Below the pieces are notes generated by a model that worked only from the letters and a program-made list of their open reading frames with translations, made no database searches and had not been told where the DNA came from. The position numbers and the translations under genes were made by a program. A DNA stretch of 64,000 nucleotides from an uncultured Amphritea sp. GTDB taxonomy: Bacteria > Pseudomonadota > Gammaproteobacteria > Pseudomonadales > Balneatricaceae. The stretch covers positions 1 to 64,000 of the forward strand of contig NZ_CAKZLP010000066.1 of NCBI RefSeq assembly GCF_937127095.1, written 5' to 3'. Shown here in pieces: positions 57,385 through 64,000 of this stretch (positions are counted from its first letter, which is position 1; each line of letters opens with the position of its first letter).

Positions 57385-57570
57385 AACTTATTTCCTTCAG
57401 CCAGAGTTATCTTGTTCGCTATACGTTTTAGTGTCTGTTCAGATCTATGGCGACAATTGTATGTTGCATCAGTATAGGATACTGATGAGTAGGAGGATTA
57501 TCTAGTGGGCTGGATCAAGTCTGAGTTAAAGGGGTAACTTTCAGGTGGTTAGTGATATTGTGTATCGGAA

Positions 57571-57600
57571 AATAAAAAAAGAGAGCCTGAAGCTCTCTTT
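57571..57600 (-). terminator. Rho-independent terminator of deaD
   Basis: Minus-strand stem AAAGAGAGC / GCTCTCTTT with a five-base loop, followed by seven T. Confidence 0.85.
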
Positions 57601-57621
57601 GATCTATTTCTGCTAAGCGGT

Positions 57622-59388
57622 TTACGCGTCGCGACGTGGGCGTGGCTTGCGCGGAGCTCCGCGATCACTGCTGCCGCGTTCATTGCGTCCTTTACCTTTG
57701 AACTCCGTACGTGGTTTGCGTGGAGCCGGACGGGCAATTTCGCCTTCCATAAGACTGATATCAATCTTCTTGCGGCAGATAAATACGCCTTTCAGTTGCT
57801 GCAGAACCTCGACAGGCATGCCTTTTGGCAGCTGAACGGTGCTGTAGTCATCAAACAGACGGATATCACCGATATGGCGACTGTTGATGTCTGCTTCGTT
57901 AGCGATAGCGCCGACGATGTTTTTAACCTGTACGCCATCATTGCGACCGACTTCCATACGGTAGACATCCAGATCAGCATAGTTGATCCGCTCGCGTTTA
58001 GCGCCCCGGTCACTATCCCGGTCACTGTCGCGGTCGCTATCTTTGTCGCGACGAGGCTTGAATTCTGGTTCTGGTGGCAGGATAAGAGGCTTCTCTTTTT
58101 GTGCCATGTAGAGCAGGGCTGATGCCAGATCCAGTGTTTCCAGTTCAGTATCCACAGCCAGCTGATCGATCAGCTCACGGTAAACAGCCATATCTTCATC
58201 ATTGAAGATTGTAGTGATCTGTTCGCGGAATGATTCCAGACGCTTATTCTGTACCATGTCCCGGGAAGGAAGATCCATCTGCTTGATCGGCTGGCGGGTA
58301 GCCTGTTCGATCTGCTTCAGCAGGCGGCGTTCACGGGGAGCAACGAACAGAATTGCCTTGCCGTCACGACCAGCACGACCGGTACGGCCGATACGGTGGA
58401 CGTAGGCTTCGGTGTCGTATGGGATATCGTAGTTGATAACCATACCCACGCGTTCTACATCCAGTCCACGTGCTGCAACATCGGTGGCAACCAGAATGTC
58501 CAGTTTGGCATCTTTCAGGCGCTGCACGGTGCGCTCACGCAGTTGCTGGTTCATGTCGCCATTCAGGGCCGCAGCGGCATAGCCACGTGCTTCGAGCTTT
58601 TCGGCGATTTCGGTCGTGGCAGTCTTGGTGCGGGCGAAGATGATAATACCACCACAATCTTCCGTTTCCAGAATCCGAACCAGCGCATCCAGTTTATTAA
58701 CACCGGAAACGATCCAGCAGCGCTGGTCGATATTTTCCATGGTGGTGGTTTTGGATGCGATCTTGATCTCTTGTGGATCACGCATATAACGCTTGGTGAT
58801 GCGGCGGATCTGTTCTGGCATTGTTGCAGAGAACAGAGCAGTCTGGCGCTCAGCAGGCGTTTTAGCCATGATGGTTTCAACATCATCGATAAAGCCCATG
58901 CGCAGCATTTCGTCTGCTTCGTCTAGCACCATTGCTTTCAGTTCATCGAGAACCAGGGTGCCACGATCCAGGTGATCCATGACCCGTCCTGGAGTACCTA
59001 CGACAACGTGTGGTCCACGACGCAGTTGTTTAAGCTGCAGGGTGTAACTCTGACCGCCATAGATAGGCAATACATGAAAACCAGGAATATGACGTGCGTA
59101 AGCCTGGAACGCTTCAGCCACCTGAACGGCCAATTCGCGTGTTGGTGCAAGCACCAGAACCTGAGGCTTATTTAGTTTCAGGTCGATACGGCTAAGCAGG
59201 GGTAAGGCAAATGCAGCAGTTTTACCGGTACCTGTTTGCGCCATCCCCAGAACATCCTGACCCTTCAGCAGAAGCGGAATGCACGCTGCCTGAATGGGGG
59301 ATGGTGTTTCATAGCCAAGCTCAATAATGGATTTAAGAACGGAAGAGGGGAGATCAAGGTCGCTGAATGCGACTTGTGTGTCTGACAT
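57622..59388 (-). CDS. deaD: DEAD-box RNA helicase DeaD/CsdA
   Basis: A 588-aa ATP-dependent RNA helicase used in ribosome assembly and mRNA turnover, important in the cold. Motifs in order: Q motif (SPIQAACIP), AQTGTGKT, PTRELAVQ, TPGR, DEAD (VLDEADEML), SAT, ARGLDVERV, HRIGRTGRAG. A DSDRDSDRDSDRG linker leads to the DbpA-like RNA-binding domain (about 470-545), then a basic Arg/Lys/Pro tail. The repeated Asp-Ser-Asp-Arg is encoded by near-identical 12-base units. A TATAAT -10 box lies at 59434-59429. Confidence 0.95.
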   Translation of the reverse strand: MSDTQVAFSDLDLPSSVLKSIIELGYETPSPIQAACIPLLLKGQDVLGMAQTGTGKTAAFALPLLSRIDLKLNKPQVLVLAPTRELAVQVAEAFQAYARHIPGFHVLPIYGGQSYTLQLKQLRRGPHVVVGTPGRVMDHLDRGTLVLDELKAMVLDEADEMLRMGFIDDVETIMAKTPAERQTALFSATMPEQIRRITKRYMRDPQEIKIASKTTTMENIDQRCWIVSGVNKLDALVRILETEDCGGIIIFARTKTATTEIAEKLEARGYAAAALNGDMNQQLRERTVQRLKDAKLDILVATDVAARGLDVERVGMVINYDIPYDTEAYVHRIGRTGRAGRDGKAILFVAPRERRLLKQIEQATRQPIKQMDLPSRDMVQNKRLESFREQITTIFNDEDMAVYRELIDQLAVDTELETLDLASALLYMAQKEKPLILPPEPEFKPRRDKDSDRDSDRDSDRGAKRERINYADLDVYRMEVGRNDGVQVKNIVGAIANEADINSRHIGDIRLFDDYSTVQLPKGMPVEVLQQLKGVFICRKKIDISLMEGEIARPAPRKPRTEFKGKGRNERGSSDRGAPRKPRPRRDA

Positions 59389-59486
59389 ATTTGAAGGTAC
59401 CGGAAGGAATGGAATTGTAAAACGCGAAATTATACGCCTATTGTCGAATAAAAGCCCGTTTTTTATTGGAGAGCTTTGCAGTGACC

Positions 59487-60143
59487 CTATCTCGCCTCTG
59501 TTAACTCTATATCATCATACCAGCTTAAAAAGTTTGTACCGCCATTATCGCTATCGGTCATGATGGCAATTGCTTCAATCTCTGTGTAGGTTTTGCCAAA
59601 AGCTGTTTTCAGGTCGTTCTGCAGATTGCGCATGTGCTTAGTCCACTGACCTGCGAGGTCGTTACCGCTGTCGACCGCCCACATCTGTGCTTTGTCGGTA
59701 AAGGGGTTAGGCCAGCGGGAGTCAATAGGTTGATTATTAGACCAGACATAGACCAGCGTGCGTTTTTGCCAGAAAAAAGGGCCATCTGAGACAATGATAT
59801 AGATGCGTACCGGAAAGTCGTCACCGGCTTTAGTGGTTTCCGTTGCTGATGGCCATGTCTTACTGATTTTCCAACGCCAGCTGAGGTTAGTTTTGCTGTT
59901 GATGGTGATGGTTTTTTTATAATAAAGTCCGGATGCTGAGCTGTCAGAGCGGGCTTCAAGCAACAGGTTTTCGCCTTCAGAGATCAGTGTGTAACGGGTC
60001 TCTCCGACAAAGCTCTCGTTTTCCCACTGCATTATTCCTTGTGGGTCAAAGGCAGGAATCGGTGGCGGTGAAGCCTGAGCAGCTGCAGTGGCAAGTAATA
60101 GAGTTAGTATGCTGCTGGAGACAATTGAGCAAAATTTAGGCAT
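59487..60143 (-). CDS. DUF3047 secreted protein
   Basis: A 218-aa protein with a signal peptide (cleavage after AAAQA, about residue 24). DUF3047 features: LYYKKTITINSKTNLSWRWK, AGDDFPVRIYIIVSDG, YVWSNNQPIDSRWPNPFT, and IAIMTDSDNGGTNFLSWYDD. Probably periplasmic with a jelly-roll-like fold; function unknown. Divergent from the candidate RNA at 60185. Confidence 0.88.
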   Translation of the reverse strand: MPKFCSIVSSSILTLLLATAAAQASPPPIPAFDPQGIMQWENESFVGETRYTLISEGENLLLEARSDSSASGLYYKKTITINSKTNLSWRWKISKTWPSATETTKAGDDFPVRIYIIVSDGPFFWQKRTLVYVWSNNQPIDSRWPNPFTDKAQMWAVDSGNDLAGQWTKHMRNLQNDLKTAFGKTYTEIEAIAIMTDSDNGGTNFLSWYDDIELTEAR

Positions 60144-60149
60144 TTTGGC

Positions 60150-60178
60150 TTTACACTTATCAGATTCGACTATACTAA
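60150..60178 (+). promoter_or_regulatory. Sigma-70 promoter of the candidate small RNA
   Basis: TTTACA (60150-60155), 17-base spacer, TACTAA (60173-60178); predicted start near 60185. Confidence 0.6.
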
Positions 60179-60184
60179 ATTTAT

Positions 60185-60409
60185 GTTTTAGATCAGTGTA
60201 TCAGAGTTTCAAAGCTCATTTCCCCTTCTGGCTGTTCTCTGATTTGGTTTGCTGTCAGTTGCTGCTTATCTTATGCAGCTGCAACAGAAAGTACTGGTCT
60301 GTAACTGCGAGCGAAAGGGTTGTTGCAGTGTTCCCCTCATCGTAGCAGCTATTCATCGTTATATTCTTCGCTCATCAAGGGGCCTGGTTTATGCCAGGCC
60401 CCTTTTTGT
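60185..60409 (+). ncRNA. Candidate small RNA or leader RNA
   Basis: A promoter at 60150-60178 and a strong terminator at 60377-60409 delimit a transcript of about 225 bases with no credible ORF. It can fold: CTGCAACA (60279-60286) pairs with TGTTGCAG (60321-60328), and the CCCC tracts at 60221 and 60333 could compete with the GGGG of the terminator stem. It might be a free small RNA or an attenuated leader of the alkyltransferase-like gene at 60541. I do not recognise a known RNA family (not 6S, tmRNA, RNase P or Spot 42). Confidence 0.45.
60377..60409 (+). terminator. Strong terminator not following a gene
   Basis: A perfect 11-bp stem AAGGGGCCTGG / CCAGGCCCCTT with loop TTTATG and a T5 tail. 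The nearest plus-strand gene upstream is kilobases away. Confidence 0.85.
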
Positions 60410-60540
60410 TTTTTAATCGAAAAGTTTTCACTGATCTCTTTCATGTCTCTCTTTCAGCCTCTTTTATTCCCCGTATACTGTTGCAGGCTTCCCGCTGTTC
60501 CTGTTATCCACTATATTGATCTTTTTGATGAGACTTGTGT

Positions 60541-60846
60541 GTGGCACAGAATCCCGCTTATGAAATGATCTGGCAGGTAGTGGCTGCTATCCCTGTCGGC
60601 AAAGTTGCAACCTATGGGCAGGTCGCTGAGCTGGCTGGAGTGCCCGGTGCTGCCAGGCTCGTTGGGCGCTGTCTCAGTCAGTTACCTGAAGGTAGTCGCT
60701 TGCCCTGGTTTCGGGTGATTAATGCGAGTGGCAGAATATCTCTGCCGGTTGGTAGTGAGGGGTATCACAGGCAGGTTAAGTTGCTGCAGGAGGAGGGTGT
60801 TGCTGTACTGAATGGCAAGATTCGTCTGGCTGATTTTCGCTGGTGA
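60541..60846 (+). CDS. Alkyltransferase-like protein (Atl, MGMT fold)
   Basis: A 101-aa protein with the MGMT C-terminal fold: PVGKVATYGQVAELAGVPGAAR (HTH with recognition helix), then LPWFRVINASGRIS. The catalytic PCHRV cysteine of O6-methylguanine-DNA methyltransferases is replaced by Trp (PWFRV), the defining feature of Atl proteins. Atl binds O6-alkylguanine and hands it to nucleotide excision repair. GTG 60541 is chosen for spacing from GAG; TTG 60535 is possible. Confidence 0.9.
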   Translation: MAQNPAYEMIWQVVAAIPVGKVATYGQVAELAGVPGAARLVGRCLSQLPEGSRLPWFRVINASGRISLPVGSEGYHRQVKLLQEEGVAVLNGKIRLADFRW

Positions 60847-60986
60847 GTAAAATGGACTTCGTCAGGGGCGCATCATTATCGCTGTATAAGACCTTAATCC
60901 CTAACGTCGGGGGGCGGTCGCTCTACTCGTCGCTGGAGTAGAGGTGCCGTCAGTCTATTGTCTGTTCTTTAAATATCAAGATCTGT

Positions 60987-61382
60987 TTATTCTAAATTGC
61001 CCGCATCCATATCGTATGGAAAGCAGCCGACAAAGTGCACATATTCATCTTCAAAAATATGGGTCTTTTTAGCGCGGTATTCGAAATCGAACACAAGTAT
61101 CAGCCAGCTGATCTGAGTGTCGCCGAGCTTTTCAATCTTTTTGATCACCGCAGCGCCGTATGAGTACGACCATGAGCAGGGGCCGATAATGTCGAGCACT
61201 GCTGCTTTACCTGTATCAACACCATTAGTTTCAAGGTTTTCCGGGTCATATTCGCTGATTTCGAAGTTTTTTGCCCAGCGATCGAGTCCCTCTTCATCCT
61301 CTTCAAAATAGCTGTCCGGAATGCTGGAGTAGTCAGTCGTTGAGTACCAGACCGATACGATACCCTCTTTTTCAAAATTCAT
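60987..61382 (-). CDS. Imm22-like immunity-family protein
   Basis: A 131-aa acidic protein: EKEGIVSVWYSTTDYSSIPD near the start, EDEEGLDRWAKNFEISEYDP, a middle GPCSWSYSYGAAVIKKI, and C-terminal VHFVGCFPYD. The pattern resembles the Imm22 family of predicted polymorphic-toxin immunity proteins. No toxin lies next to it, and its start overlaps the YfcL gene stop (ATGA), so it is cotranscribed with housekeeping genes. The family call is tentative. Confidence 0.5.
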   Translation of the reverse strand: MNFEKEGIVSVWYSTTDYSSIPDSYFEEDEEGLDRWAKNFEISEYDPENLETNGVDTGKAAVLDIIGPCSWSYSYGAAVIKKIEKLGDTQISWLILVFDFEYRAKKTHIFEDEYVHFVGCFPYDMDAGNLE

Positions 61383-61645
61383 TTGGCAGTCTCGCTAAGT
61401 TGGAGCCAGAGTGAACGGATATCGCTGACATCATCATCACTGAGCTTATCTATCTTAAAGGCATCGTCCAGGCTGTGTTCTACCCGCTGGTTGAACTGCA
61501 GTTCGTTGTCGCCCTGTTCGGCGCTCACCAGACTAATGTGACCCAGCAGGTAACTACAGAGAAACAGTTGGTTCGGATCTGCACTGACTTCCATTTCGAG
61601 CAGACGGTTATAGATTGATTCGGCCTGTTGTTCGTATGGGTTCAT
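61379..61645 (-). CDS. YfcL-family protein
   Basis: An 88-aa helical protein. NQLFLCSYLLGHISLVSAEQ and the C-terminal KLSDDDVSDIRSLWLQL match the YfcL pattern (LFxxxYLxGHxxL). Function unknown. Its ATG overlaps the DUF3108 stop by one base, and its stop overlaps the next gene by four, so it sits in the purM-purN-DUF3108 run. Confidence 0.75.
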   Translation of the reverse strand: MNPYEQQAESIYNRLLEMEVSADPNQLFLCSYLLGHISLVSAEQGDNELQFNQRVEHSLDDAFKIDKLSDDDVSDIRSLWLQLSETAK

Positions 61646-62349
61646 CAGGGGTCCATAAATTCCAGTTTGTCGATTAGCAGGCTGTACTCTTTGCCGCTTT
61701 TTTCAACTTGTTGTAGTTTGACGACCATGAAGTCGAGTTCAGGCGCGCACCAGATGAAGGTTTCGCGTTTGCTGTCCGGACCGCGGTCGCGTTGTATTTT
61801 TACCGCTTCAAAAGAGCCAAGAGCCGTTGTCACGGTCTCAGTGCCGACGATAATGAACGGATAGGTTTTGATCTTGCCGCCGTCAGCAACCTGATAGCTA
61901 AGTTCAGTCTTGCCTGCAGCAAGGTCCAGTCGCAACTGTATCTGATAGCTGAGATTGTCCTGGGTGCCTTCCGTCACATCCATGGTCCAGGGTTTTTTGG
62001 CGACGTCGTTCAGCACGGTGCCGGTGTTCCAGTTAAATTGCAGCACCGCATCTTTATTGCTGCCGATAACCTTGCGGTGATATTCATAATGCTGAGGTTG
62101 GATGGTCTGATCTTTAACGGTGAACTCAGAGAATTCATGCACTTTGGCTATCAGTGCTTCAGCACTGAGGGATGTTATCCAGCGATCACCTTTACGCTGC
62201 AGCTGTCCTATTGCATCTCCACCGAATGAGATACCCATGTCCCACTGGGCTTTGTAGATGGCTTTATAGGGTCTTAATAACTCACTCGCGTGTCCAGGCA
62301 GCGATGAAACGAGCAGTAATGCTGAGATAAGTAGTGTGCTGATACGCAT
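61645..62349 (-). CDS. DUF3108 secreted protein
   Basis: A 234-aa protein with a signal peptide (cleavage near PGHASELLRPY, about residue 22) and the DUF3108 beta-rich domain: LRPYKAIYKAQWDMGISFGG, HYEYHRKVIGSNKDAVLQFN, VTTALGSFEAVKIQRDRGPD, TFIWCAPELDFMVVKLQQVE. Function unknown; it is often linked to purN, as here (four-base gap). Probably periplasmic. Confidence 0.9.
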   Translation of the reverse strand: MRISTLLISALLLVSSLPGHASELLRPYKAIYKAQWDMGISFGGDAIGQLQRKGDRWITSLSAEALIAKVHEFSEFTVKDQTIQPQHYEYHRKVIGSNKDAVLQFNWNTGTVLNDVAKKPWTMDVTEGTQDNLSYQIQLRLDLAAGKTELSYQVADGGKIKTYPFIIVGTETVTTALGSFEAVKIQRDRGPDSKRETFIWCAPELDFMVVKLQQVEKSGKEYSLLIDKLEFMDP

Positions 62350-62353
62350 CAGT

Positions 62354-63007
62354 TTACTCCTGAGTGAATTGGTATCCTTCAGGTGCCAGAGTAGTCCCGT
62401 CCAGCTGAACTGATCCTGAAACAGAAAGTTTTAGACGATCAGCACAGAACCACTCAACAGCAAGTGGGTAGATCTTATGCTCAAAACTGTGAACTCGCTG
62501 TTGCAGGCTCTCAGTCGTATCCGTTGCGAGGATATCGATCGGTGCCTGCAGTGCCAGTGGCCCTCCATCCAGCTCTTCGGTGACAAAGTGGACAGTGCAT
62601 CCATGCCGTGAGTCACCTGCCTCCAGCGCTCGCTGATGGGTGTGCAGGCCTTTATATTTCGGCAGCAGGGATGGGTGGATGTTAAACATCCGCCCCCGGT
62701 AGTGACGTACAAAAACGGCAGAGAGAATGCGCATAAAGCCGGCCAGAACGATAAGGTCTGGATTGTGGGCATCGATCGCATCGACCATTGCCGCATCAAA
62801 GCGCTCGCGGCTGTCATAGTTCTGGTGACTGATAACAATCTCAGAAATGCCGGCTGCTCTGGCGCGTTCAAGGCCAAAAGCGTCCTCTTTATTGCTGAGA
62901 ACGGCAGCGATGCGGCCATTAATCTGGCCGCTCGCGATAGCATCAATGATCGCCTGCAGGTTTGAACCGCTGCCGGAGATCAGAACAACAATGCTTTTTT
63001 CCGCCAT
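62354..63007 (-). CDS. purN: Phosphoribosylglycinamide formyltransferase
   Basis: A 217-aa enzyme that transfers a formyl group from 10-formyl-THF to GAR in purine synthesis. LISGSGSNLQAIIDAI, LAGFMRILSAVF, FNIHPSLLPKYKG (catalytic Asn/His) and SRHGCTVHFVTEELDGGPL (catalytic Asp region) are intact. Follows purM by two bases; same operon. Confidence 0.97.
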   Translation of the reverse strand: MAEKSIVVLISGSGSNLQAIIDAIASGQINGRIAAVLSNKEDAFGLERARAAGISEIVISHQNYDSRERFDAAMVDAIDAHNPDLIVLAGFMRILSAVFVRHYRGRMFNIHPSLLPKYKGLHTHQRALEAGDSRHGCTVHFVTEELDGGPLALQAPIDILATDTTESLQQRVHSFEHKIYPLAVEWFCADRLKLSVSGSVQLDGTTLAPEGYQFTQE

Positions 63008-63009
63008 TA

Positions 63010-64000
63010 TCAGGCCTCCAGGCCCAGCAGCTGTACCTGTTCTTCGCCAGCAGACGCTGCAGCGATCTCACCGACAATAAACGGGGCTTCGCCAGCATCT
63101 TTCAAAATCTGTAGCGCAGCGTTAGCTGTGTCAGCAGGCACTACAATAACCATGCCGATACCACAGTTCAAGGTGCGATACATCTCGCGTGAATCCACAT
63201 TGCCCAGTGTCTGAATCCAGCGGAATACTTCAGGCATCTGCCAGCTGTTAATATCAATAACGGCTTTAGCGCTCTGCGGCAGCACTCGTGGAATGTTTTC
63301 CAGCAGGCCACCACCGGTAATATGCGACAGCGCATTCACCTGGCTTTTCTTAATAAGCTCCAGCACCGGCTTGACGTAGATCCGGGTTGGTTCCATCAGG
63401 GCTTCAGTCAGTGGTTTGCCATCAACGGTGCCACTCAGGTCAGCATTGCGCACTTCGATGATTTTGCGGATCAGTGAGTAACCGTTTGAGTGTGGGCCGG
63501 AAGAGGGCAGTGCAATAAGTTTGTCGCCGACGCTGACTTTAGACCCATCAATAATCTCATCTTTTTCCACTACGCCGACACAGAAACCTGCCAGATCGTA
63601 ATCTTCGCCTTCATACATGCCCGGCATTTCAGCGGTTTCACCGCCAACCAGAGCCGCTCCGGCTAACTCGCAGCCAGCGCCGATGCCGGTTACAACATCA
63701 GCGGCGATGTCGATATTCAGCTTGCCTGTAGCATAGTAGTCAAGGAAGAACAGTGGTTCTGCTCCGGCGACAATCAGGTCGTTGACGCACATCGCTACCA
63801 GGTCGATACCGATGGTATCGTGTTTATTCAGATCCATTGCCAGACGTAATTTGGTGCCTACGCCGTCGGTGCCGGATACCAGAACAGGCTTTTTATAGCC
63901 CTCAGGGATTTCGCACAGGGCGCCAAAGCCACCCAGGCCGCCCATAACTTCAGGGCGTGCGGTGCGTTTAGCAACGCCTTTAATACGATCAACCAGTGCG
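63010..64000 (-). CDS. purM: Phosphoribosylformylglycinamidine cyclo-ligase (5' end outside window)
   Basis: AIR synthetase, which closes the imidazole ring in purine synthesis. The frame runs to the right edge without stop and encodes [20 protein letters not shown] before [13 protein letters not shown], the PurM N-terminal region, so the start is off the window and only about 25-30 residues are missing. [31 protein letters not shown] and [17 protein letters not shown] are all present. Confidence 0.96.
   Translation of the reverse strand, partial: ALVDRIKGVAKRTARPEVMGGLGGFGALCEIPEGYKKPVLVSGTDGVGTKLRLAMDLNKHDTIGIDLVAMCVNDLIVAGAEPLFFLDYYATGKLNIDIAADVVTGIGAGCELAGAALVGGETAEMPGMYEGEDYDLAGFCVGVVEKDEIIDGSKVSVGDKLIALPSSGPHSNGYSLIRKIIEVRNADLSGTVDGKPLTEALMEPTRIYVKPVLELIKKSQVNALSHITGGGLLENIPRVLPQSAKAVIDINSWQMPEVFRWIQTLGNVDSREMYRTLNCGIGMVIVVPADTANAALQILKDAGEAPFIVGEIAAASAGEEQVQLLGLEA

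Noticed and set aside
60088..60345. Plus-strand ORFs of 80-85 aa across the candidate small RNA region
   Set aside because: The frames start inside the DUF3047 gene or run through the terminator and have no ribosome-binding site; the promoter-terminator arrangement fits a non-coding transcript better.

Overview
The window looks like chromosome of a marine-type gammaproteobacterium, most likely Oceanospirillales (an Oceanospirillaceae relative such as Amphritea, Neptunomonas or Marinobacterium). This is inferred from gene content: gltA divergent from sdhCDAB-sucAB-lpd-sucCD, a fused rlmKL next to pyrD and rmf, pqqE with an S9 peptidase, iorAB, a YebE-like DUF533 protein, DUF2835, DUF3108, YfcL and HlyU proteins. 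Both window edges cut genes: pqqE on the left and purM on the right. I saw no rRNA, tRNA, CRISPR array or prophage.

Layout. 1-3.9 kb: end of a PQQ locus (pqqE, S9 peptidase) and a PhnA-type zinc-ribbon protein. 3.9-6.2 kb: an accessory scar made of a cassette-like orphan ORF, an attC-like hairpin, the 5' end of a group IIC intron, a RAYT-type Y1 transposase unit with ~25-nt inverted repeats that cuts the intron, and REP-like hairpins. 6.2-16.5 kb: mostly single-gene units (DUF533, GNAT, DUF2164, CatB/Vat-like acyltransferase, heme-binding beta-barrel protein, membrane LuxR-type regulator, GST, AAA ATPase with an untracked 46-aa gene in front of it, GGCT, DinB, GFA, a SemiSWEET-like membrane protein) and one frameshifted gene. 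16.6-24.7 kb: a seven-gene membrane/MoxR operon (zinc ribbon-BPSS1780, RDD, SpoIIM, DUF4129, DUF4350, MoxR, DUF58). 24.7-33.3 kb: FAD monooxygenase, EamA exporter, iorAB, ribE, a TIGR01777 epimerase and a solitary BatD.

33.6-41.6 kb: DUF2835, pyrD, rmf, rlmKL, an Amt transporter with a sigma-54-type promoter, and gltA. 41.9-53.5 kb: the TCA block sdhCDAB-sucAB-lpd-sucCD, which with the divergent gltA supplies citrate synthase, succinate dehydrogenase, 2-oxoglutarate dehydrogenase and succinyl-CoA synthetase. 53.5-64 kb: HlyU, MOSC, AraC/LysE and MerR genes, an nhaA remnant, a Rap1a/Tai-like secreted protein, deaD, DUF3047, a candidate sRNA, an alkyltransferase-like protein, an Imm22-like protein, and the purM-purN-DUF3108-yfcL run.

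The most interesting non-textbook signals are: the attC / group IIC intron / RAYT nested scar; a family of small palindromes with a CTAG frame and covarying stems at four loci; a promoter-to-terminator transcription unit without a gene at 60.15-60.41 kb; the 46-aa gene heading the AAA ATPase-GST operon; and repeats laid over the stop codons of pyrD, rlmKL and sucD. All identifications come from reading the sequence and family knowledge; no database search was possible.
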